DNA from: an uncultured Tateyamaria sp.
GTDB lineage: Bacteria > Pseudomonadota > Alphaproteobacteria > Rhodobacterales > Rhodobacteraceae
Length of the DNA stretch: 64,000 bases
Assembly: GCF_947504105.1 (NCBI RefSeq)
Contig: NZ_CANNGP010000020.1
Coordinates: 1 to 64,000 of the forward strand
Reading direction: 5' to 3'
A program made the translations under genes and the position numbers. Below the pieces are notes generated by a model. That model did not search any database. It saw nothing but the letters and a program-made list of their open reading frames with translations, and was not told where the DNA came from. Positions 49,756-57,327 of the stretch are shown in pieces (the first letter of the stretch is position 1; each line of letters starts with the position of its first letter).

Positions 49756-51228
49756 TTAGTTTGCAAACCCCGTCAGGCGGGGAATGGTCATGGATATTGC
49801 GGGCACGTAGGTGATCAGGAAGATCACCGCGATCTCGATGGCGAGGAAGGGCAGGATCGCCTTGGCGATGGTTTCCACCTTTTCCCGACTGACCGCCGCC
49901 GCGACGAACAGCACCAGCCCCATGGGGGGCGTTGCCAGCCCCACTGTCAGGTTCACCGACATGATGATCGCGAAGTGGATTGGGTCGACGCCGAGATCGA
50001 CGAAGATGGGGCCAAGGATGGGCCCGAGGATGATGATTGCGGGCCCTGCATCAAGGAACATGCCGACGATGAACAGCAGGAGGTTGATCAGGAACAGCAG
50101 GACCAGCGGGTTTTCCGACAGGGTCAGGATGAAATCCGCGAGGATCTGCGGTGCGTAGCTGAGCGAGACCACCGTTTTGAACGCAAGTGCTGCCCCCACC
50201 AGCAACAAGACCACGGCGCTGGTCAGCCCCGCGCGGCTGAGGATGTCGGGCAGGTCCGACAGGCGCATGGTGCGCAGGACGAAGAAGGCGACGAAGACGG
50301 CGTAGGCCACGGCGACCGCTGCCGCCTCGGTCGGGGTGAAGACGCCGCCGAGGATGCCGCCGAGGATCAGGACCGGCGTTTGCAGGGGCACGATGGCGCG
50401 TTTGCAGATGGTACGGAATTCGCTGCTGACCTGGGTGCGGAGCGCAAGCATCAGCGCGTGGGCCACAACGACCGCACCTGCGAAAGTGCCCCAGAGGATC
50501 AGCGGGGATGTCTCGCCCAAGGGCAGGAAGGCCCAGAGCAGCAGGCCGATGTTCAGACGGACCAGCGCCCAGGACACCCAGCGTTCTGTCGGGCTGAGCG
50601 CGACGCCGTCAAATTTGACTTTGTGCGCCGCGGGCAGGTCGTAGCGGTCAGCGGTCAGGCGGATCATCACCATGAGGCCGACGCCCACGAGGATACCCGG
50701 CACGATGCCTGCGAGGAACAGGGCCGCAACGCTTTCGCCCATAACATAGGCGTAGATGATCATGATGCCCGAGGGCGGGATGATCGGACCGATGACGGAT
50801 GAGGCGGCGGTGATCGCTGCGGCGTAGCGGCGGGTGTAGCCCTCTTTCTCCATCGCCGGGACCAGCATGGAACCAAGCGCGGAGGTGTCGGCCACGGCAG
50901 AGCCGGAGAGGCCTGCGAAGAGGATGGATGACAGCACGTTCACTTGGGCAAGGCCACCGCGCAGGTGGCCCATGAGCGCTTGGGAAAACTGGACAAGGCG
51001 GATCGTGATCCCGCCCTTGTTCATCAGCTCGCCCGCCAGCATGAAGAACGGGATCGCCATCAGCGGAAAGCTGTTCATGCCGTTATAGACATTGCGGTAG
51101 AGCAGCGTGATGTCACGCTCTTGCCCATTCAGATACAGCAAAATGCCAGGGGCAGCGAGCAGGCCGAAGAAGACCGGCAGGCCGATCATCAGGAACAGCA
51201 GGAAAAGCGGAAGGAACCAGATCAGCAT
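49756..51228 (-). CDS. TRAP transporter large permease (DctM)
   Basis: 490 residues, longer than the usual 425-440 because of an extra hydrophilic/hydrophobic stretch around 200-270. Twelve or more membrane helices. Family phrases: PLMAIPFFMLAGELMN near 53, LFAGLSGSAVADTSALGSML near 101 and PSGIMIIYAYVMGESVAALF near 152; MSVNLTVGLATPPMGLVLF near the end. Carries the sodium-coupled transport path. One base separates its start from the end of dctQ. Confidence 0.92.
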   Translation of the reverse strand: MLIWFLPLFLLFLMIGLPVFFGLLAAPGILLYLNGQERDITLLYRNVYNGMNSFPLMAIPFFMLAGELMNKGGITIRLVQFSQALMGHLRGGLAQVNVLSSILFAGLSGSAVADTSALGSMLVPAMEKEGYTRRYAAAITAASSVIGPIIPPSGIMIIYAYVMGESVAALFLAGIVPGILVGVGLMVMIRLTADRYDLPAAHKVKFDGVALSPTERWVSWALVRLNIGLLLWAFLPLGETSPLILWGTFAGAVVVAHALMLALRTQVSSEFRTICKRAIVPLQTPVLILGGILGGVFTPTEAAAVAVAYAVFVAFFVLRTMRLSDLPDILSRAGLTSAVVLLLVGAALAFKTVVSLSYAPQILADFILTLSENPLVLLFLINLLLFIVGMFLDAGPAIIILGPILGPIFVDLGVDPIHFAIIMSVNLTVGLATPPMGLVLFVAAAVSREKVETIAKAILPFLAIEIAVIFLITYVPAISMTIPRLTGFAN

Positions 51229-51229
51229 A

Positions 51230-51814
51230 TCATTCGCTCCCTGCGGCCATGTCGCCCAGATCGAGGTCAGGCAATTGATCGCCGCCGCCCATCAGCTCGA
51301 CCAGTTTGCGCAGGATCAATTCGACATTGACCATGAGCAGAAGAACCACACCGATGAGCAAAGACAACATCATCCAACTGCGTGGCACGCGGAACCAGCC
51401 ATCGAATGTGGGCAGGTAGAGCGATGCGGTGGTGAACTTGCCGCCAAAGCCCGTCACCTCGGAATAGCCGATGGGCAAGGCGACCAGCAGGATCGCGATG
51501 GAGATCAGGAGCAGGACCAGACCAAGGAGTGCTGCGACGGGTCGTGGCAGCACGCCCGAGATCATGTCGAGCGCCACGAAGCCCCCGCGCCGGAAGGCCG
51601 TGGGTGCTATCAGACCGGTCATCCAGAGCATGCAGAAGCGTGCCGCCTCGTCCGGCCAGGGCAATGCATTGTTGAAGAGGTAGCGGGCCACGACCTGAAT
51701 CAGGATCGCAATCACCATGGCCGCAATGGCCACGATGCCTATGGCTCGCCCGATCTTGAGCAGCAGGCCATTCAACCAGCTGATCGGCGCGAGCACCGTC
51801 AGTAATAGACCCAT
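51230..51814 (-). CDS. TRAP transporter small permease (DctQ)
   Basis: 194 residues from ATG 51814; in-frame sequence upstream is not conserved. Four membrane helices expected: about 20-42, 60-80, 95-117 and 140-165. VVARYLFNNALPWPDEAARFCMLWM near 39-63 (split here) is the classic DctQ region. Assembles with DctM. Lies 88 bases downstream of the flavin reductase gene; in that gap a plus-strand GC hairpin with T-run exists but faces the wrong way for this operon. Confidence 0.88.
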   Translation of the reverse strand: MGLLLTVLAPISWLNGLLLKIGRAIGIVAIAAMVIAILIQVVARYLFNNALPWPDEAARFCMLWMTGLIAPTAFRRGGFVALDMISGVLPRPVAALLGLVLLLISIAILLVALPIGYSEVTGFGGKFTTASLYLPTFDGWFRVPRSWMMLSLLIGVVLLLMVNVELILRKLVELMGGGDQLPDLDLGDMAAGSE

Positions 51815-51902
51815 GAAGGGCCCTCCCTTTGTCGGTCGCCCGGCGGTTAATCCACCGTGGCCCATTTTCCGCTTTCACCCCGCGGGCGGGTTGTTTTTCA
51901 CG

Positions 51903-52415
51903 TCAGGACGTGACGGAGCCGAAGTTGCCCCCGAAGAATGTGAGCGGCTGTCCGTCGCGCATCTCGGTGCGCTGGACCTGGCCCACGATAATCACGTGGT
52001 CGCCGGCGTCATGTGCTGCCACCCTGCGACATTCGAACCGCGCAAGGCAATGATCAATCAAGGGAACACCATCGGCGTTCAGGTGATGCATATGGTCGTT
52101 CAACATGTGGGCGTCGCGCGCTGCCAGCTTGCAGACGTCGTGCTGTTCCGCGGCCAGAACGTGGATTGCGTAGTGGTCGGCCGCTTCGAAATAGGGAAAG
52201 CGCCTTGCGCCCCTGTCAACGGACCAAAGCACCAGTGCCGGATCGAGCGATACGGACGAAAAGCTGTTGGCGATGATGGCAACCGGGCCATCCGCGCTGG
52301 GGGCCGTGATCATCGTGACGCCGGTGGCAAATTTGCCGAACGCGTCGCGCAGTTGGCGGCTGGAATTGGCATCAGGTGAAAACACGGTAGGTTGGCTCAG
52401 CGTTTGCATTGTCAT
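51903..52415 (-). CDS. Flavin reductase (FMN, two-component monooxygenase partner)
   Basis: 170 residues, flavin-reductase-like split-barrel domain: RQLRDAFGKFATGVTMITA at 20-38 and IIANSFSSVSLDPALVLWSVDR at 47-68 are diagnostic, with the closing GNFGSV. Makes reduced FMN for a partner monooxygenase, which is very likely the SsuD-like enzyme two genes upstream. The start overlaps the stop of the AKR gene (TGATG), so both are co-translated. In the sulfo-SMO route the equivalent is SmoA. Confidence 0.9.
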   Translation of the reverse strand: MTMQTLSQPTVFSPDANSSRQLRDAFGKFATGVTMITAPSADGPVAIIANSFSSVSLDPALVLWSVDRGARRFPYFEAADHYAIHVLAAEQHDVCKLAARDAHMLNDHMHHLNADGVPLIDHCLARFECRRVAAHDAGDHVIIVGQVQRTEMRDGQPLTFFGGNFGSVTS

Positions 52416-53305
52416 CAGGCCACCTCGTGTCCCAGGGCCGCCTCATAAAGGCGGAACCATGTGGGCCGGTCGAGCGACACCTTTGCAGCATCGCCGATCT
52501 TTTTGATCCGGTCGATGTTATTTGTACCCATCACTGGAATGATATGTACGGGGTGTGCCAGCAAAAACGCGGTCGCGACGGCAGCGCGATCTACGCCTTG
52601 TGCGCCAGCAATCTCATCCATGACGGCATGCAGTTTGTCATTGCCCGTCATCAGGCCGCCGCCACCAAGTGGTGACCACGCCATCACAGGCTGGCCGTGT
52701 CGCTGGTGGAATGACAGGTCCCCATTGGTGAACGGGTTGATTTCACTGAGGGAAATTTCGATCTGGTTGGTGACCAGTTGCGATTTCATGCCCGATTGCA
52801 GCAGCTTCCAATCCCAAGGGCGGAAGTTTGACACGCCAACAGCGCCGACCTTGCCGCTCGCGACCGCTTCGTCCAACGCGGCACCCGTTTCATGGTGATC
52901 CATGAACGGGTCAGGGCGGTGGATCAGCAGCAGGTCGATGTGGTCAATTGCCATATCGCGCAGCGAGTTTTCGATGCTTTGCATGATGTGGGCGCGGCTG
53001 GTGTCGTAGTATTTGACCGGCGCGTCAGCATAGCGGCCCATGGGCGCGACGATATCGCATTTCGTCACGATCTCCATCTTGGACCGCAGGCCGGTGTCGG
53101 CCTTGAGCGCTTCGCCTAGCACCGCTTCGGCCACGTAGCCGCCGTAGATGTCGGCCTGGTCAAAGGTGGTGATCCCCTGGTCGAGGCAGGCGTGGATCTT
53201 GGCCTGCACGTGGCCCACCGACGTGTCGCTGTCGTCGGCCAAGCGCCACATGCCATAGACGATGCGCGAGAAATTCAGGGTATCGGATAGTTGGACGCGG
53301 TCCAT
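52415..53305 (-). CDS. Aldo/keto reductase (SmoB-like by context)
   Basis: 296 residues from ATG 53305, which overlaps the monooxygenase stop (TAATG). AKR barrel resembling the YdhF class: SRIVYGMWRLADD near 13-25, TFDQADIYGGYVAEAVLG near 47-64 (catalytic Asp and Tyr), VTKCDI near 83 (Lys) and LLIHRPDP near 124 (His); a terminal PVMGTNNIDRIKKI binds the cofactor phosphate. It would reduce an aldehyde released by the monooxygenase. The placement between an SsuD-like monooxygenase and a flavin reductase matches SmoB, which reduces 6-oxo-glucose; this assignment is inference. Confidence 0.88.
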   Translation of the reverse strand: MDRVQLSDTLNFSRIVYGMWRLADDSDTSVGHVQAKIHACLDQGITTFDQADIYGGYVAEAVLGEALKADTGLRSKMEIVTKCDIVAPMGRYADAPVKYYDTSRAHIMQSIENSLRDMAIDHIDLLLIHRPDPFMDHHETGAALDEAVASGKVGAVGVSNFRPWDWKLLQSGMKSQLVTNQIEISLSEINPFTNGDLSFHQRHGQPVMAWSPLGGGGLMTGNDKLHAVMDEIAGAQGVDRAAVATAFLLAHPVHIIPVMGTNNIDRIKKIGDAAKVSLDRPTWFRLYEAALGHEVA

Positions 53306-54459
53306 TAGCGGCGCTCTCCTGCGGCAAGGGGTGTTGCGGGTGCGGTCGATGGCACCCGGCCATAAGCATGGGGCAATGAGCAGGTTTTCAAGTGCGGCAT
53401 GACACGCGCGCCAAAATGTTTTGCTTCTTCCAGGTGGGGGTAGCCCGAGAAGATGAAGGCGCGGATGCCCATCTTTTGGTATTCTTCGATTTTCGACATC
53501 ACCTGATCGGTCGAGCCGACAAGCGCCGCGCCACAACCTGAGCGCGCCCGGCCTACACCGGTCCAGAGGTTGGGTTCGACATAGCCGAACTTGTCCGCCA
53601 GTTCGCGCGCCTTTGCCTGGTGCGCCACGCCAAGCGACGTGCTGTCCAAAGCGCGGTCACGGATCAACTGGCCGTATTCATCATCCAGTTTTGACACGAT
53701 GTAGTCCGCGTATTCGCGGGCTTCCTGTTCCGTGTCCCGCACGATCATGTGCACCCGCAGGCCGTAATCGAGCGTGCGGTTGTATTTCTCGGCTACGGCG
53801 TTCACGTCGCGCATGCGCTGCGCGAGGTTTTCCTTTGGTTCGGGCCACATCAGGTAGACGTCACAATGCTGGCCGCACAGGTCGAGTGCGGATGGGCTGT
53901 AACCGCCGAAGTACAGCAGCGGGCCGCCTGTCTGATAGGGGCGCACGGGGTCCGTGGTGAGGCCTTCGAAGTTGTACACCTCACCCTTGTACGTGATTTC
54001 GTCCTGCGTCCACGCCTGTTTCAGGATTTCGACCACCTCGCGTGAGCGTTGGTAGCGGTATTCGCTATCGGCCTTTTCGCCCGGAAAATCGGACGAAATG
54101 ATGTTCACCGTGAGCCGCCCCTCAAGCATGTGGTCAAGTGTGGCGATGGTGCGGGCCAGCATGATTGGCTGCACCTCACCGCAACGGACGGCGGCAAGCA
54201 GGTTGATCTTGGACGTGATCGGCGCGCAGCCCGCCACGAAGGACAGCGTGTCCTGCCCCACCTGGTAGGAGGAGGGGCAGAGGATGTTGCGGAAGCCTTG
54301 CGCCTCGGCCTCTTTCACGATGTCGGAACAGTGCGCCCAGCTGGACCGCAAATCGCCGTCAGGCAAGCCAAGAAACTGATAGTCGTCCGAGCAAAGAGCC
54401 GAGAACCACGACACTTCGGCCGCATCAAGGTCTGGGGATGTGATGGGGACGATCGTCAT
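53305..54459 (-). CDS. LLM-class FMN-dependent monooxygenase, SsuD/SmoC-like
   Basis: 384 residues. Luciferase-like TIM barrel close to alkanesulfonate monooxygenase SsuD: LTVNIISSDFPGEKADSEY near 115-133, LLYFGGYSPSALDL near 180, and SsuD-type C-terminal blocks EPNLWTGVGRARSGCGAALVG (about 298-318, split) and FIFSGYPHLEEAKHFG (about 340-355). Such enzymes use FMNH2 and oxygen to cut a C-S bond, giving an aldehyde and sulfite. The operon companions, an AKR and a flavin reductase, fit that chemistry. First gene of the minus-strand operon, divergent from the GntR regulator. Confidence 0.88.
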   Translation of the reverse strand: MTIVPITSPDLDAAEVSWFSALCSDDYQFLGLPDGDLRSSWAHCSDIVKEAEAQGFRNILCPSSYQVGQDTLSFVAGCAPITSKINLLAAVRCGEVQPIMLARTIATLDHMLEGRLTVNIISSDFPGEKADSEYRYQRSREVVEILKQAWTQDEITYKGEVYNFEGLTTDPVRPYQTGGPLLYFGGYSPSALDLCGQHCDVYLMWPEPKENLAQRMRDVNAVAEKYNRTLDYGLRVHMIVRDTEQEAREYADYIVSKLDDEYGQLIRDRALDSTSLGVAHQAKARELADKFGYVEPNLWTGVGRARSGCGAALVGSTDQVMSKIEEYQKMGIRAFIFSGYPHLEEAKHFGARVMPHLKTCSLPHAYGRVPSTAPATPLAAGERR

Positions 54460-54505
54460 CTACGGTCTTTCAATGGCTTCAACTTGGCACTTGCGTAACA
54501 CTGTC

Positions 54506-54532
54506 ATTGATGTAGATCAATGGTGTATCAAT
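54506..54532. promoter_or_regulatory. Putative operator in the divergent monooxygenase/GntR region
   Basis: ATTGAT at 54506-54511 and ATCAAT at 54516-54521 form a perfect palindrome with a four-base spacer, and another ATCAAT follows at 54527-54532, 11 bases (one helical turn) after the second. It lies in the 100-base gap between the two divergent genes, so the local GntR protein is the obvious candidate to bind it. Confidence 0.5.
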
Positions 54533-54559
54533 TTTACGCACTCCAGCCTGTAACCTCAC

Positions 54560-55270
54560 GTGACCACGCAAAAACAATCCCCTCAGTCGCTGCCCATCTA
54601 CGTGCAGATCGCCGAGCTTCTGACCCGGGATATCATTTCTGGCCGCTTGATCGATGGCGAGCGTTTGCCGCCCGAACGCGACATGGCCGCCGAGCTGGGT
54701 GTGAGCGTCGGCACGTTGCGCAAAGCCCTGCGAGACATGGGCGAAAAGGGGTTGGTGCAGAGCGTTCAAGGCTCCGGCAACTATATTCGGGCAGGGGGCG
54801 ACACGGGCACCGTCTATGCCATGTTCCGGCTGGAACTGCTTGAAGGTGGTGGGCTGCCGCGGGCGCAGGTTCTGTCTGTTGATCTGATGGGCAAGCCCGC
54901 TGACCTGCCAGATTTCGGAAGTGCGGTCCGGGGCACGCGCATCCGGCGGCTGCGGTCCCTGAATGACACAATCATCGCTGTCGAAGAGATTTGGCTGGAT
55001 GCGGATGCGGGAATCGTGTCGGAAGCCACGATGTCCGAATCCCTTTATGCCACCTACCGCAAAGAGCTGGGCCTGTGGATCCAGCGGGCCGAGGACCGGG
55101 TGTCGCTTGGCCCCGTGCCGGACTGGGCGCCAGACGCCTATGGCCCCCGTCCCGGCGACACCGTCGGATATGTGGAACGCCTCAGCTGGGCAGACGCAGC
55201 GGCACCTATTGAATTTTCCCGCACATGGTACGACCCCGCGCGGGCCGTCTATGTGCAACGACTGAAGTGA
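54560..55270 (+). CDS. GntR-family transcriptional regulator (UTRA domain)
   Basis: 236 residues from a GTG start; no ATG gives a complete protein. Winged-helix domain at about 11-78 (LPPERDMAAELGVSVGTLRKALRDM), then a UTRA ligand-binding domain to the end (LRSLNDTIIAVEEIWLDAD; IEFSRTWYDP). HutC-type regulators sense small metabolites. It is divergent from the monooxygenase-TRAP operon and overlaps or abuts the Gfo/Idh/MocA gene, so it probably controls both sides. Confidence 0.9.
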   Translation: MTTQKQSPQSLPIYVQIAELLTRDIISGRLIDGERLPPERDMAAELGVSVGTLRKALRDMGEKGLVQSVQGSGNYIRAGGDTGTVYAMFRLELLEGGGLPRAQVLSVDLMGKPADLPDFGSAVRGTRIRRLRSLNDTIIAVEEIWLDADAGIVSEATMSESLYATYRKELGLWIQRAEDRVSLGPVPDWAPDAYGPRPGDTVGYVERLSWADAAAPIEFSRTWYDPARAVYVQRLK

Positions 55271-55281
55271 AGGAACGCAGG

Positions 55282-56382
55282 TTGGACCAGGTACGCTATG
55301 GCATCATCGGATGCGGGATGATGGGGCAGGAACATATGCGCAATATCGCGCTGCTGCCCAAGGCAAGTGTCGCCGCGTTCTATGAACCGGATGCGGGCAT
55401 GGCTGCAAAGGCGTCGGCCATCGCGCCCGAGGCACAGGTGGTGGGTTCTGTTCAGGAGTTACTGGCCGTTGAAGACTTGGATTGCCTGCTGATCGTCAGC
55501 CCGAACTTCTGCCACGTGGCGCAGATGGAAGAGATCGCGGCAACGCGCCCCCTGCCCTTGCTGGTCGAAAAGCCCTTGTTCACGGACCCCGACGACGCCG
55601 CGAAGCTGGCGGCGTACCGCGACAGCTACCCTGCACCGATCTGGGTGGCGATGGAGTACCGCTATATGCCCGTCATCGCGGAATTCCTTGAAAAGGCTGC
55701 GGAGGCGACCGGGGGCATCAGGCAGTTGTCGGTGCGCGAACACCGCTTTCCGTTTCTGGAAAAGGTCGGCGACTGGAACCGTTTCAACCGCTACACGGGT
55801 GGAACCTTTGTCGAAAAGTGCTGCCATTTCTTTGACCTGATGCGTCTGGCGATGGGCGCGGAGCCGGTGCGTGTCATGGCCTCGGCCAGCCAAGCCGTAA
55901 ATCATCTGGACGAGGATTACGGCGGCGAGGTGCCAGACATCATCGACAGCGGCTATGCGCTGGTCGAATTCGACAATGGCACGCGAGCGATGCTGGAATT
56001 GTGCATGTTCGCCGAAGGCTCCGCCTATCAGGAAGAGCTGTCTGCCGTTGGACCGATCGGTAAGATCGAGGCGTTTGTGCCCGGGCCGGGCCGGTTCTGG
56101 CCCGCGCATCTGGGCCCTGCCCCGATCGCCAAGCTGGTGACATCGCCGCGTCAACCGCAAGGGCCTGTGGCCCATGACATTCCCGTCGATCCGACACTGT
56201 TGGAGGCGGGCGATCACAACGGATCGACCTTTTATCAACATCAACGCTTTGCTGCGCTGGTGCGTGGTGAGGGTGCGCCAGAGGTCACGCTGCGCGATGG
56301 CTGGGCCGCCGTGGCGATGGGGATCGCAGCCCAGGAAAGCGCGCGCACCGGGCAGGCGGTTGATCCACGACGGTGGATGTAG
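55282..56382 (+). CDS. Gfo/Idh/MocA family NAD(P)-dependent oxidoreductase
   Basis: 366 residues from TTG 55282, chosen because AAGGAA lies eight bases upstream; GTG 55267, overlapping the regulator stop, is the alternative. N-terminal Rossmann fold with GIIGCGMMGQEH (6-17), the EKP motif in LLVEKPLF (about 98) and the substrate domain with GGTFVEKCCHFFDLMR near 180-195, where the Lys-x-x-His pair is the catalytic site of the family. Acts on sugars, sugar acids or cyclitols. Same transcript as the GntR regulator; may process the carbohydrate product of the adjoining pathway. Confidence 0.88.
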   Translation: MDQVRYGIIGCGMMGQEHMRNIALLPKASVAAFYEPDAGMAAKASAIAPEAQVVGSVQELLAVEDLDCLLIVSPNFCHVAQMEEIAATRPLPLLVEKPLFTDPDDAAKLAAYRDSYPAPIWVAMEYRYMPVIAEFLEKAAEATGGIRQLSVREHRFPFLEKVGDWNRFNRYTGGTFVEKCCHFFDLMRLAMGAEPVRVMASASQAVNHLDEDYGGEVPDIIDSGYALVEFDNGTRAMLELCMFAEGSAYQEELSAVGPIGKIEAFVPGPGRFWPAHLGPAPIAKLVTSPRQPQGPVAHDIPVDPTLLEAGDHNGSTFYQHQRFAALVRGEGAPEVTLRDGWAAVAMGIAAQESARTGQAVDPRRWM

Positions 56383-56469
56383 GCGGGGCTTTGCCGCTAG
56401 GTGGATTTGACTATCCTTTGGGGCAGGCCCATTGCTGGTTGTATCGCAATCATCAAAAGGAGCTGACCC

Positions 56470-57327
56470 ATGTCCAAAGTCATTTTGATCACCGGATGCT
56501 CCTCGGGTCTGGGCATTTCCCTGGCCGCGCAAGCAGCACAGGCGGGCCACACGGTCTATGCCACCATGCGCAATCTGGACAAGCGGACCGCGCTGGATGA
56601 GGCGGCCGAGGCGGCAGGCGTCACCCTGAATGTCGCGCAGCTGGACGTGCAGGACAGCGCATCGATTGCCGCCTGCGTTGAGGATGTGCTGGGTGCCCAA
56701 GGGCATGTTGATGTGCTGATCAACAATGCGGGCGCCGGGTTTGTACGGTCGACCGAGCAGGCCAGCGAAGATGACATCAACTGGGTCATGGACGTCAATT
56801 TCATGGGTGTCGTGCGCTGCACCAAGGCACTGATCGCCCATTTCCGCGAGCGTCGCGCCGGGCATGTGATCACCATATCCTCGGTCGGTGGGCTGGTCGG
56901 TCAGCCGTTCAACGAGATCTACTGCGCCGCCAAGTTCGCCGTCGAGGGGTATATGGAGGCGATGGCGTCCTACATCTCACCCAGTTTCGGGATCAACTTC
57001 ACGGTGGTTGAGCCGGGCGGGATCGCGTCGGAATTTGCCGCCAACGTGATGAAGCAGGTCGAAGAGACCGGCGGGATGCTGGACGACGAATATCTGCCCA
57101 TTCTGCAGAAATATGTGGGCGGGTCGCAGACGCGGCAGGCGGGCAGTGACATCTACCAGACTGCCGATGAAGTGGCGGCCGTCGTCATGGAGTGCGTGGC
57201 ATCCGATGCCCCGCCCATCCGCACCCGGACGTCAAAATGGGGCGAGGCGTTCTGCGCGCTGAAGACCGACCTTGATCCGGACGGCAAGAAGCTGCAACAG
57301 CAGGTGGTGGATACGTTCCTCAGCTAG
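56470..57327 (+). CDS. Short-chain dehydrogenase/reductase
   Basis: 285 residues. Classical SDR: TGCSSGLG at 8-15 for the cofactor, NNAG near 88, catalytic Ser in ISSVGG (about 139) and YCAAK (about 155-159). ATG preceded by AAAGGAGC. C-terminal lid around KQVEETGGMLDDEYLPI. Substrate unknown. Follows the Gfo/Idh/MocA gene by 87 bases, so it may be in the same transcript or have its own promoter. Its last eight bases overlap the convergent GH1 gene. Confidence 0.88.
   Translation: MSKVILITGCSSGLGISLAAQAAQAGHTVYATMRNLDKRTALDEAAEAAGVTLNVAQLDVQDSASIAACVEDVLGAQGHVDVLINNAGAGFVRSTEQASEDDINWVMDVNFMGVVRCTKALIAHFRERRAGHVITISSVGGLVGQPFNEIYCAAKFAVEGYMEAMASYISPSFGINFTVVEPGGIASEFAANVMKQVEETGGMLDDEYLPILQKYVGGSQTRQAGSDIYQTADEVAAVVMECVASDAPPIRTRTSKWGEAFCALKTDLDPDGKKLQQQVVDTFLS

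Noticed and set aside
51880-51900. GC hairpin with T-run before dctQ
   Set aside because: The T-run is on the plus strand, but the flanking genes are all on the minus strand, so it is not a useful terminator here.
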